From an uncultured Bacteroidota bacterium (GTDB lineage: Bacteria > Bacteroidota > Bacteroidia > Flavobacteriales_D > Sanyastnellaceae), in contig CAIZGX010000001.1 of the NCBI GenBank assembly GCA_903932685.1, positions 1-64,000 on the forward strand: a stretch of DNA of 64,000 nucleotides, in the 5' to 3' direction. The notes below the pieces were generated by a model. That model saw only the letters and a list, made by a program, of their open reading frames with translations. It made no database searches and had not been told where the DNA came from. Numbering within the stretch: the first letter of the stretch is position 1; the number at the start of each line of letters is the position of its first letter. Position numbers and translations under genes: made by a program. Shown in pieces: positions 22,141 through 30,146 of this stretch.

Positions 22141-22518
22141 ATGAAAAATCTATTGTATTTCTTTCTTGCTTTAACATTCTTCGCGTGTGGAAATGCTACC
22201 CCTAATGCAGAAGCTACGCCAGCAGCTACAACAAATACGGTTGTAGACGGAACGAACAAGACAGAAGCCATTCTTTCTATTACTGGAATGACTTGCGCTG
22301 CCGGATGTGGTGGGAAAATTCAAAAGGAACTTCAAAACATCCAAGGCGTAGTTACTACATCATTAGACTTCGTTGAAGACAGAGATGTAAATATTGTTAA
22401 GGTTGAATTCGATCCGAACGCAGTGAAGGAAACAGACATGACAAATATCGTGAACACCATTGCCGATGGTCAATACCACGTGGTGAAGGCTGAAATAATT
22501 TCGCACAAAGCTTCGTAA
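22141..22518 (+). CDS. Lipoprotein-like heavy-metal-associated (HMA) domain protein
   Basis: MKNLLYFFLALTFFACGNA lipobox; ITGMTCAAGCGGKIQKEL HMA-type metal site. Confidence 0.8.
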   Translation: MKNLLYFFLALTFFACGNATPNAEATPAATTNTVVDGTNKTEAILSITGMTCAAGCGGKIQKELQNIQGVVTTSLDFVEDRDVNIVKVEFDPNAVKETDMTNIVNTIADGQYHVVKAEIISHKAS

Positions 22519-23564
22519 TGTCATCCGTTCAACAAACTAAAAAAAGACTCAACACCGCAGGCAAAATTGGCGTAGTCTGTATGTTTTTAATCATTATTGC
22601 TGGAAGTTTCGTCCGCATTACCGGAAGCGGAATGGGCTGTCCTGATTGGCCAAAGTGTTTTGGTTATTACATTCCACCAACGGATGTTTCAACTGTTTCG
22701 TTGGAAGAAGGAAGATCCTATTCCAAAGGACAAATGGTTATTTATAACGATACACTTTGGATTACAAATAATGATTTTCAATACACTAAAGATTTCTGGA
22801 AAAGCAATTCCGGAAATGAGGCCGCTTTAAAAGTTTATCCCAAGCATCAATATGCTGAATTCAATTCGTTCCACACATGGACGGAATACATCAATCGCTT
22901 GCTTACAGGACTGCTTGGATTGCCCATTTTAGTCATGACATTCCTGGCTATGTTGTATTACAAAAAATCGAATGACTATTGGCCCGTTATATACTCCGTA
23001 TTCGCTATTGTGATGATTCTTTTTGAAGCGTGGCTGGGGAAAATGGTCGTCGATAAAAATTTAAACACTTCGACCATTACGTTGCACATGATCGGATCAT
23101 TAGGAATTTTATTGAGTTTGTTGTTTCTGATTCGCAGAACCAACGAAAAAGAAAACTACTCGCTTCCTGCTGTTCTTCGCAAATCACTCTCCTTTTTCTT
23201 TATCATTCACCTCGTGCAACTTCTGCTCGGCACTCAGGTTAGAGAATCTGTTGATCAACTTTTAGAAAATGGAATTGGAAGAAATATTCTAATAGAAAAT
23301 TTGCCTGTTGGATTTAAAATTCACCGGAGCTTTTCCATACTCATTGTTATCTTGGCAACCATGATGTATCTGCAATACCGAAGATTGGAAATCCAACCAA
23401 GAAAATTCAAATACTTGTTTGTCGTTCTTGGATTTGAAATTTTATTTGGAGTTGGAATGGCATACTTGGGAATACCTAGAGTTCTGCAGCCTCTGCATTT
23501 ACTCTTTTCAATCATTCTGTTCGCTCTGAGCGGAATGATTCTATTGGAAACAAAAAAGAAATAA
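22518..23564 (+). CDS. ctaA: Heme A synthase (COX15/CtaA)
   Basis: GSFVRITGSGMGCPDWPKCFGYYIPP, EYINRLLTGLLG, GKMVVDKNL..TLHMI. Confidence 0.93.
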   Translation: MSSVQQTKKRLNTAGKIGVVCMFLIIIAGSFVRITGSGMGCPDWPKCFGYYIPPTDVSTVSLEEGRSYSKGQMVIYNDTLWITNNDFQYTKDFWKSNSGNEAALKVYPKHQYAEFNSFHTWTEYINRLLTGLLGLPILVMTFLAMLYYKKSNDYWPVIYSVFAIVMILFEAWLGKMVVDKNLNTSTITLHMIGSLGILLSLLFLIRRTNEKENYSLPAVLRKSLSFFFIIHLVQLLLGTQVRESVDQLLENGIGRNILIENLPVGFKIHRSFSILIVILATMMYLQYRRLEIQPRKFKYLFVVLGFEILFGVGMAYLGIPRVLQPLHLLFSIILFALSGMILLETKKK

Positions 23565-23651
23565 ACATCACAATTAGTTTTACCAAACTATATTTTACTG
23601 CAGCACGCAGTTATCATTGGCGCTTGCAATTGAATGACTTTTTTTTCTGAT

Positions 23652-24581
23652 CTAGTCTGTTTTTTTCGAGATGTCGAGAAGAGTATCCATTCCCATCATC
23701 TGCTTCATGACCTTTTGCATTCCATCCGGAGAACCGTCTAAGAAAATAACATTTCCTTTTCCGTACTCCGCGAAATTCTTAATGGCTTCTGTCCACATAG
23801 AAAACATAATCATTGAAGTATCCAAGTTCGCTTGCTGCATTTCTCTTGCCGCGTTTTGCATACCCTTAGCCACTTCTTCTCTAAACAACGCAACCCCTTG
23901 TCCTCTCAACTGAGCCGCTTCTCTCTCAGCCTGAGCGGCAATTTTAATCGCATTTCCGTCTGCCTCTGCTGCCTTCGTCTTTGTGATTAACAAAGCTTGA
24001 CCTTCATTCTCAGCCGCAGCCTTCAAATTACTAGACGCCACAACCTGACTCATGGAGCGCATAACTGCCTCATCGAACGTAATGTCGTTGATCTGCAAGT
24101 CGTGCAAATGATATCCCCATTCTTCAATAACATTATCAATCTGCTCTTTCACGTGATCTATGATTTCATTGCGAAGTGACAACACTTCCGCTTGTTTCTT
24201 TGTGGCAACAAAGGCACGAATATTTCCTTCAATGGTGCGAATGAGTGCTTGCATCAAGCTCTTCTCGTCTATGAATTTGAAGGCTACTTTCTTAATGCTG
24301 TCTTCCGCATCGTCCTGAACTGAGAACAGAAGCATACTTTTAAAATAAACATTGGCCTGGTCAATTGTCACCGCCTGAAACTCCAATTCAACCGAACGAT
24401 TCTGCGTTGAAATACGCTTGAATATGGTCTCAACAAACGGAATAAGTAAGTTCAACCCCGGACGAATTACTCTTCTGTATTTTCCGAAAACAGTAACTAC
24501 CGCGACGTTTCCTTGCTGCACTGTTTTCAGTCCTGAAAAAACAAGTAATGCAGCAAATGCTAATAATATGTAACCTGACAT
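23652..24581 (-). CDS. SPFH/Band 7 (stomatin-like) protein
   Basis: VFGKYRRVIRPGLNLLIPFVETIFKRISTQNRSVELEFQAVT and long coiled Ala/Glu region. Confidence 0.9.
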   Translation of the reverse strand: MSGYILLAFAALLVFSGLKTVQQGNVAVVTVFGKYRRVIRPGLNLLIPFVETIFKRISTQNRSVELEFQAVTIDQANVYFKSMLLFSVQDDAEDSIKKVAFKFIDEKSLMQALIRTIEGNIRAFVATKKQAEVLSLRNEIIDHVKEQIDNVIEEWGYHLHDLQINDITFDEAVMRSMSQVVASSNLKAAAENEGQALLITKTKAAEADGNAIKIAAQAEREAAQLRGQGVALFREEVAKGMQNAAREMQQANLDTSMIMFSMWTEAIKNFAEYGKGNVIFLDGSPDGMQKVMKQMMGMDTLLDISKKTD

Positions 24582-24655
24582 AATCGTAATTTTTACGAAT
24601 GTATCTCATCTCTTCCATAAAAATCAGATTAGATTCATTTCACTCTAAAAAAGTG

Positions 24656-24663
24656 TAATTTTG
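24656..24663 (+). promoter_or_regulatory. Candidate -7 box TAATTTTG directly abutting the PRTase start codon
   Basis: TAATTTTG 24656-24663, TTC at 24634-24636 (spacer 19), ATG at 24667. Confidence 0.4.
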
Positions 24664-24666
24664 AGC

Positions 24667-25161
24667 ATGCAGAAATCCGAATTACTCAACACCGAAGAAA
24701 TTGAGCAAAAGCTCATCCGCATGGCTTATGAAATAGCTGAGCGTCATTACAACGAAAAGAACATTGTTTTCATTGGCATTGAAGACAACGGAGCTGCAGT
24801 TTCCAAAAGACTATTCGAATTGGTGAAAGAAATTGTTGCCATTCCTTGCGAAATCAGTAGCATTCAACTTTCAAAAGAGAACCCAATCGGAAGCGTTCAA
24901 CTTTCTACTTCTGTTGTTCTTAAAAATAAATGTGTTGTGCTCATCGACGATGTGTTTAATTCTGGACAAACACTCATGCACGCCGCATCATTTCTTGTTT
25001 CCAAGGAAATTCACAGATTAACTACAGCCGTTTTAGTGGAGAGAAAACACAGACGTTTTCCAATCAAAGCAGATTTCGTTGGATTGAAATTATCAACGAC
25101 ATTGAAAGAACATGTGACCGTGAGTATGGACGGGAAAAACTCTTCGGTGACGATTCGTTAA
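24667..25161 (+). CDS. Phosphoribosyltransferase (PyrR-like)
   Basis: PRPP motif VVLIDDVFNSGQTLMHA; AVLVERKHRRFPIKADFVG as in PyrR family. Confidence 0.82.
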   Translation: MQKSELLNTEEIEQKLIRMAYEIAERHYNEKNIVFIGIEDNGAAVSKRLFELVKEIVAIPCEISSIQLSKENPIGSVQLSTSVVLKNKCVVLIDDVFNSGQTLMHAASFLVSKEIHRLTTAVLVERKHRRFPIKADFVGLKLSTTLKEHVTVSMDGKNSSVTIR

Positions 25162-27458
25162 TTTATTTCGAAGGCGAAATTCAACATGAAATTTCTTCCC
25201 GCTTGTGGATAATAAAAGCGCTCTGTGATTGTGCTTCCGTATATGTATGAAAAGGCATAACCGTTGCTCGCATACATTCTATTGAAAGCGTTATTCACCC
25301 AAAAAGTGATCTTAACTGAAGGCTTCGGACCGTATTTCGAATCCCATTGAATACCGAAATCTGAAACAGCAAATGCAGTAATCACAGCAGTGCTGCTTCC
25401 AGTGTTATCGAGGTGCTGCTTCCCAACAAACTTTTCATTGAACAACAGATACAATTGCTTTCTTACTGGCTTCATGGTCATGCGCCATCCATGCGGAAAA
25501 ACCTGATATTCGGCAGTTAATCCCGCAACAACATTCGGACTGAAAGCGATGTCCGTAGTTCCCCGCGCAATCACTTCTTCCGCATAAGTATCATAATTCA
25601 AAATGCGCTCTTGGAAGTCAATAATCTTATTCTCACTCAACGTTAAGTTAGCACCTACTCTCAACCTTTGTTTGAAATAAGCCGAAGAACTTAATTCAAT
25701 TCCTCTTCTGTATGACTGAGCCACATTCGTTCTCAACGGCGCTCCAACATCGTTCAAAGCGCCTGTAAGCACCAACTGATTGTTGTAGTTCATATAATAT
25801 ACATTTACATCGATTGTAGAATTGTAGTCATCTTTGAAATGAAGTCCCGCTTCAAAGTCGGTCATGTATTCGTTCTGTGGGATTTGACCAAAAGGAGCAT
25901 CAACAAAATCATTTCTATTAGGCTCCTTCCCCGAATGCGCAACTGAAGCATAAACCGAAACAAACTTTCCAGCAAAATAACGAAGGCCAATTTTTGGATT
26001 TAAAAAATTGGTTGTCATATCAACATCATATTCCCTTTGATCGTTGTCGGTTCCCATGGTCTTATAAGAAACATACCTCGCTTGTAAATCAGCGTTGACA
26101 ATTAACTTCCTTGGCACAACAGCCCACTCTATTTTCGAAAAAGCATTCGCGTCGTATTTGTCTGATTGTCCATAATAATATTGATAATCGAGGACAAAAA
26201 TTAGTGGCGTTCCAGTAGCAATGACTCTTCCGTAATGTTGACCACTGTAATGATTCAAACCTACTCCTGAAGTGCTCGTGAATTTTCTCTTTCTAATCAC
26301 ATACGAACTTGTCGCCCCATAAAAGTTATTGTTCAACCATCTTCTTCTTACCAAATTCGTGAGCGAAAGCGTATCTCCATTTACAATTTGTGGAAGCATG
26401 TTGTAGTTCGTAACATCCTGATCTGTTTTGAATTGTTCGAAATACCCTTCTCCATGTGTGAAGTGTAAAGCAGCTCTAAATTCATGCATTGCGCCATCTC
26501 TTTTCTTGGAAGAAAAATAATGTGCCTGCGCATGTTCTTGTCTATAATTATCAATTTCGTTCTCGTAGAGATAAGCATTGTACGTTCTACCCGAATTCAA
26601 TAAATTATCGATATCGGCTTGCGATGCACCATTGCGACTTGCAAACGCAAGTATATCGGATGTGGTTCCGTATAGTTTTTCATAAGGAGTTCCATTCCAA
26701 GCCTGATAAGTGTTTTCCTTTCCACCAAAAACAAAAAATGTCAATTCCTTTGAACGAAGATGTTCCTTGTGTAGCGTAAATTTTCCTTTGGTGAAATAAG
26801 AGAACAAATTTGTTCTAGCTCGATCGATGTAGCCTTCGGATTCAATTCGACTAACGCGAATATTGTACTCAAAATTAGGTCTCGCCTTGTTTCCTATTTC
26901 AAACATTAATTTGTTGCTACCAAAAGAACCTCCACCCGTATTAATTCGAACAAAATTCCGCTCTAAATCTGTGTCGGTATCTAAGTGTATGCTTCCACCA
27001 AAAGAACCTGTTCCATTTGCAGACGTTCCTATTCCGCGTTGAACTTGGATGTTCGAACTGGAAGAGGCTAAGTCGGGTGTGTTCACCCAAAACACTTGCT
27101 GACTTTCGGGATCGTTCAAGGGAACTCCGTTTATAGTAACATTCACGCGCGTGGGGTCACTTCCCCGGATCCACAAGCCCGTATAGCCGATTCCGTTACC
27201 AGCATCCGATGTTACGGTAAGAGAAGGTGTGAAACGCAAAAGGAATGGCAGATCCACCCCGTTGTTGATTTTATCAATATCCATTGGTTTCAGATTCGTC
27301 AACGCGAATGGAGCATCATTTTCAGCCGACCATACGTCGCGAATACTAATAGGATTTAAAACAAAAGTTGGAACAATTGTCGTGTCTTTTTTTTCTTGTG
27401 CACATACACTTGATGCAACAAAAAGAGCAACGCTTACAAAAACAATTTTCTTAAACAT
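25158..27458 (-). CDS. TonB-dependent outer membrane receptor, predicted thiamin/TPP-regulated
   Basis: Signal peptide MFKKIVFVSVALFVASSVCAQ; plug IRGSDPTRVNVTINGVPLNDPESQQVFW, RGIGTSANGTGSFGGSI; terminal beta signal NFMLNFAFEIN; TPP riboswitch in leader. Start at ATG 27458. Confidence 0.92.
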   Translation of the reverse strand: MFKKIVFVSVALFVASSVCAQEKKDTTIVPTFVLNPISIRDVWSAENDAPFALTNLKPMDIDKINNGVDLPFLLRFTPSLTVTSDAGNGIGYTGLWIRGSDPTRVNVTINGVPLNDPESQQVFWVNTPDLASSSSNIQVQRGIGTSANGTGSFGGSIHLDTDTDLERNFVRINTGGGSFGSNKLMFEIGNKARPNFEYNIRVSRIESEGYIDRARTNLFSYFTKGKFTLHKEHLRSKELTFFVFGGKENTYQAWNGTPYEKLYGTTSDILAFASRNGASQADIDNLLNSGRTYNAYLYENEIDNYRQEHAQAHYFSSKKRDGAMHEFRAALHFTHGEGYFEQFKTDQDVTNYNMLPQIVNGDTLSLTNLVRRRWLNNNFYGATSSYVIRKRKFTSTSGVGLNHYSGQHYGRVIATGTPLIFVLDYQYYYGQSDKYDANAFSKIEWAVVPRKLIVNADLQARYVSYKTMGTDNDQREYDVDMTTNFLNPKIGLRYFAGKFVSVYASVAHSGKEPNRNDFVDAPFGQIPQNEYMTDFEAGLHFKDDYNSTIDVNVYYMNYNNQLVLTGALNDVGAPLRTNVAQSYRRGIELSSSAYFKQRLRVGANLTLSENKIIDFQERILNYDTYAEEVIARGTTDIAFSPNVVAGLTAEYQVFPHGWRMTMKPVRKQLYLLFNEKFVGKQHLDNTGSSTAVITAFAVSDFGIQWDSKYGPKPSVKITFWVNNAFNRMYASNGYAFSYIYGSTITERFYYPQAGRNFMLNFAFEIN

Positions 27459-27500
27459 GTATTTTACTTTGTGCGCACGACAGGGGTTGTGGTGCACGTT

Positions 27501-27606
27501 GTTCTTCTTTTCCTTGGCGGCATTACCCGCCCAGGTTCCTCTTGTTCTGAAACAAGAAGGGTTTAATCTCAGCCATTTTTTTTACGAATGGCACCCCTAT
27601 GAGAAC
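27501..27606 (-). ncRNA. TPP riboswitch (THI element)
   Basis: Minus strand GTTCTCATAGGGGTGCCATTCGTAAAAAAAATGGCTGAGATTAAACCCTTCTTGTTTCAGAACAAGAGGAACCTGGGCGGGTAATGCCGCCAAGGAAAAGAAGAAC: GGGGTGCC, GGCTGAGA, ACCC, GAACCTG, TAATGCC, AAGGA in canonical order; P1 GTTCT/AGAAC, P3 GCCATT/AATGGC, P5 GGCGG/CCGCC. Confidence 0.93.
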
Positions 27607-27610
27607 GCAG

Positions 27611-27639
27611 CAAATATAGAAAGGTATTACCTTAGACAA
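27611..27639 (-). promoter_or_regulatory. Promoter of the riboswitch-TBDR transcript (TTG-N18-TATATTTG)
   Basis: Minus-strand TTG 27639-27637 and TATATTTG 27618-27611; predicted TSS falls at the start of riboswitch P1. Confidence 0.75.
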
Positions 27640-28566
27640 GTGAAAAAAGGATTGGTATTCAAAACAACGGGAAAATCTTACGACGTTTTAATCGACGGTA
27701 AAATTGTTGTGTGCTCGCTGCGCGGAAAGATTAGACTGCAAGGCCTTCGCACTACAAACCCCATTGCTGCTGGAGATTACGTAGATGTTGAAATGGACAG
27801 CGACGGCAATGGAAGTATCAACCGCATTCACGACCGAACAAATTACATCATTCGAAAATCAGTTAACCTCTCGAAAGAAGCGCAGATTATTGCTGCGAAT
27901 ATTACACGTGCTTTTTTGCTTGTTACCATTGATCGTCCGCAAACCACGCCCGGATTTATCGATCGTTTTTTAGTCACTGCAGAAGCATATCGTATTCCTG
28001 TTACCTTGATTTTTCACAAGTGGGACATCTACACGGAAGAAGAAAAAGAGAAAGCTATTGACTTGGCTTCCATATACAAAAGCATTGGATATGAGTTGTT
28101 ATTTACGAGTATTGAGACTGGACAAGGGCTGAAAGAATTGAAGCAACTCATAGAGACGGGAACGTTTTTATTCTCGGGACACAGTGGCGTAGGGAAATCA
28201 TCTTTGGTTGGAAAAATTTCCAACAACGAAGACATTCGGATCGGTGACATCAGCGACTGGAGCGGGAAAGGACAGCACACGACAACGTTTGCTGAAATAT
28301 TTCCATTGAGTGACACCTCGTTTTTAATTGACACTCCGGGTATCAAAGGATTTGGCTTGGTGAATTTCGAAGAAGAGTTGTTGGGTAATTATTTCCCTGA
28401 ATTTCTAGAATTATTACCTGCATGCAAGTTCAACAATTGCAAGCACATTAACGAACCGAAGTGCGCTGTTTTAGAGGCATTGAGTGAAGGTGAGATTGCA
28501 GAATCGCGTTACATGAGTTATAGATCTATGTTAGAAAGCGAAACTGAAAAATACCGTTCTTCATGA
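27640..28566 (+). CDS. rsgA: Ribosome small subunit-dependent GTPase A (GTG start)
   Basis: GHSGVGKSSLVGKI, circularly permuted G motifs, Zn-binding CKFNNCKHINEPKC; homologue-like N-terminus (M/V)KKGLVFKTTGKSYDV. Confidence 0.9.
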   Translation: MKKGLVFKTTGKSYDVLIDGKIVVCSLRGKIRLQGLRTTNPIAAGDYVDVEMDSDGNGSINRIHDRTNYIIRKSVNLSKEAQIIAANITRAFLLVTIDRPQTTPGFIDRFLVTAEAYRIPVTLIFHKWDIYTEEEKEKAIDLASIYKSIGYELLFTSIETGQGLKELKQLIETGTFLFSGHSGVGKSSLVGKISNNEDIRIGDISDWSGKGQHTTTFAEIFPLSDTSFLIDTPGIKGFGLVNFEEELLGNYFPEFLELLPACKFNNCKHINEPKCAVLEALSEGEIAESRYMSYRSMLESETEKYRSS

Positions 28567-29240
28567 AATTCCAACTGTTCACCAACGAGCACTTTTTTAT
28601 TATTGGATTAACGCTTTTTCTCTCCCTTTTTTTTGTTTGGGTTGGAAGGAAATACGACAAGTCGCGTGACATACTGCGCTGGTTTTTCGGGATATTGCTA
28701 TTGACTAACATGGTCGTTTATCAAACCTATCGCTATCAAATTGGCTTGTGGGAAGTGCGCCACGATTTACCCCTTGAGCTGTGCAACCTCGCGAACATTT
28801 TAACCGCATTGGCATTGCTCCTGAAGCGTCGCGGCATGGCTGAAATTGCGTGGTGCTGGGTGATGACCGGCACGCTGAATGGATTAATCACTCCAGACTT
28901 CATGGGCGTGTTTCCAGAAGTGCCTTATGTCTCTTTCTTCATCGGACATGCGGGATTAATTATTGCCACATCCTTTTTAGTTTTCGGAATGAAGTTGTAT
29001 CCGCAAAAAGGTTCTTGGTTGCGTGTTGTGGCGGCATCGCAGATTTATTTCGCGCTGGCTTTTTCAGTCAATAAAATTATCGGAAGTAACTACGGATACC
29101 TCATGCACAAGCCCGAAGGCGGCAGCGCCATGGATTTCTTCGGCCCTTATCCGTATTATTTAATCACGCTCGAATGCTTAGGAGCGTTGCTGTTTTTCTT
29201 GGTATTGTTGCCGTTTAGGAAGAAGCAGAATTCAAATTAA
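28563..29240 (+). CDS. TIGR02206/YwaF-like integral membrane protein
   Basis: Multi-TM, LPLELCNLANILTALALL, HAGLIIATSFLVFG, NYGYLMHKPEGGSAMDFFGPYPYY. Confidence 0.82.
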   Translation: MKFQLFTNEHFFIIGLTLFLSLFFVWVGRKYDKSRDILRWFFGILLLTNMVVYQTYRYQIGLWEVRHDLPLELCNLANILTALALLLKRRGMAEIAWCWVMTGTLNGLITPDFMGVFPEVPYVSFFIGHAGLIIATSFLVFGMKLYPQKGSWLRVVAASQIYFALAFSVNKIIGSNYGYLMHKPEGGSAMDFFGPYPYYLITLECLGALLFFLVLLPFRKKQNSN

Positions 29241-30118
29241 TTCCAACTCGGAATCATTCCGCGTAAGCCCATATCTACAACCGATTCACCTGCGCCCGGT
29301 TCCCATTTTCCATCCGAGTTGGTATCAATCCATTCGAAACTGTTATTGGTGGAAAGTGAAAGGGTTACATAGATATCTTCAGTTTCATTTCCGGTAATAA
29401 CCAAGGGTGAAGAAAATCCGCCGGTTACTACGCAACTTCCTTGAGGAATGGGAGAGGTTGCAAATATCGGATTCGGAACTGTGGTGGCACCTGGAGGTGC
29501 TTGTCCCGAAGTTACATAAGGAGTTCCTAATACGCTCGTCTCGAATCCCCAGTAGCCTTGAAGCACATCGTCATTCACAGCCACCGTTTGTGTGTTTATT
29601 ACATAATTTGTGATGTACGTATTGAACCCTACAAAACTCGAAACACGTCCCGTTAAATCGAATCCATTCGCCAATAAATTCACATCGAAATTCTGATACA
29701 ACAACGAAGCACGAACATATTCGTAAGTACCCGGGGTAAATGAACTTATGGGAACAGCTACAAAAATTTCTCCCGGCGCTGCAATTCTGGCTTTCGCGAA
29801 ATCAATCGCATTCGCTCCGCCTGCCATGGTTTCATCGGCGTGATAAACAACCTCACCCCCACCTAAAGCGGTATACATGTTCGGCGTAAATTCAATGTAG
29901 TGCGCAGAAATTTTATGAAACAACGGACTTAATGCAGCATGTCCAGCGGGCACGGTTGAAGGCACTCCCAAGTTGTTCAATCGCTCTTGCGTTGAGTCTG
30001 TCACAATCTTTATGTAAACCGTTGGTCCATCCAATGCATGTGGATCATCCTTGCAACGATCGCAAGAAACCAAAACCATCATCATTAAAACAGCAAAAAG
30101 GAAATTCGATTTTTTCAT
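29237..30118 (-). CDS. Hypothetical lipoprotein
   Basis: MKKSNFLFAVLMMMVLVSCDRC lipoprotein signal; no confident family. Confidence 0.7.
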   Translation of the reverse strand: MKKSNFLFAVLMMMVLVSCDRCKDDPHALDGPTVYIKIVTDSTQERLNNLGVPSTVPAGHAALSPLFHKISAHYIEFTPNMYTALGGGEVVYHADETMAGGANAIDFAKARIAAPGEIFVAVPISSFTPGTYEYVRASLLYQNFDVNLLANGFDLTGRVSSFVGFNTYITNYVINTQTVAVNDDVLQGYWGFETSVLGTPYVTSGQAPPGATTVPNPIFATSPIPQGSCVVTGGFSSPLVITGNETEDIYVTLSLSTNNSFEWIDTNSDGKWEPGAGESVVDMGLRGMIPSWN

Positions 30119-30146
30119 GATGGGAAAATAAGATTTTTATCGAAAC

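Noticed and set aside
27229-27639. Long N-terminal extension of RsgA, including a signal-peptide-like MYFTLCARQGLWCTLFFFSLAALPAQ from ATG 27457
   Set aside because: The region is explained by the opposite-strand receptor 5' end, TPP riboswitch and promoter; RsgA similarity begins at GTG 27640.
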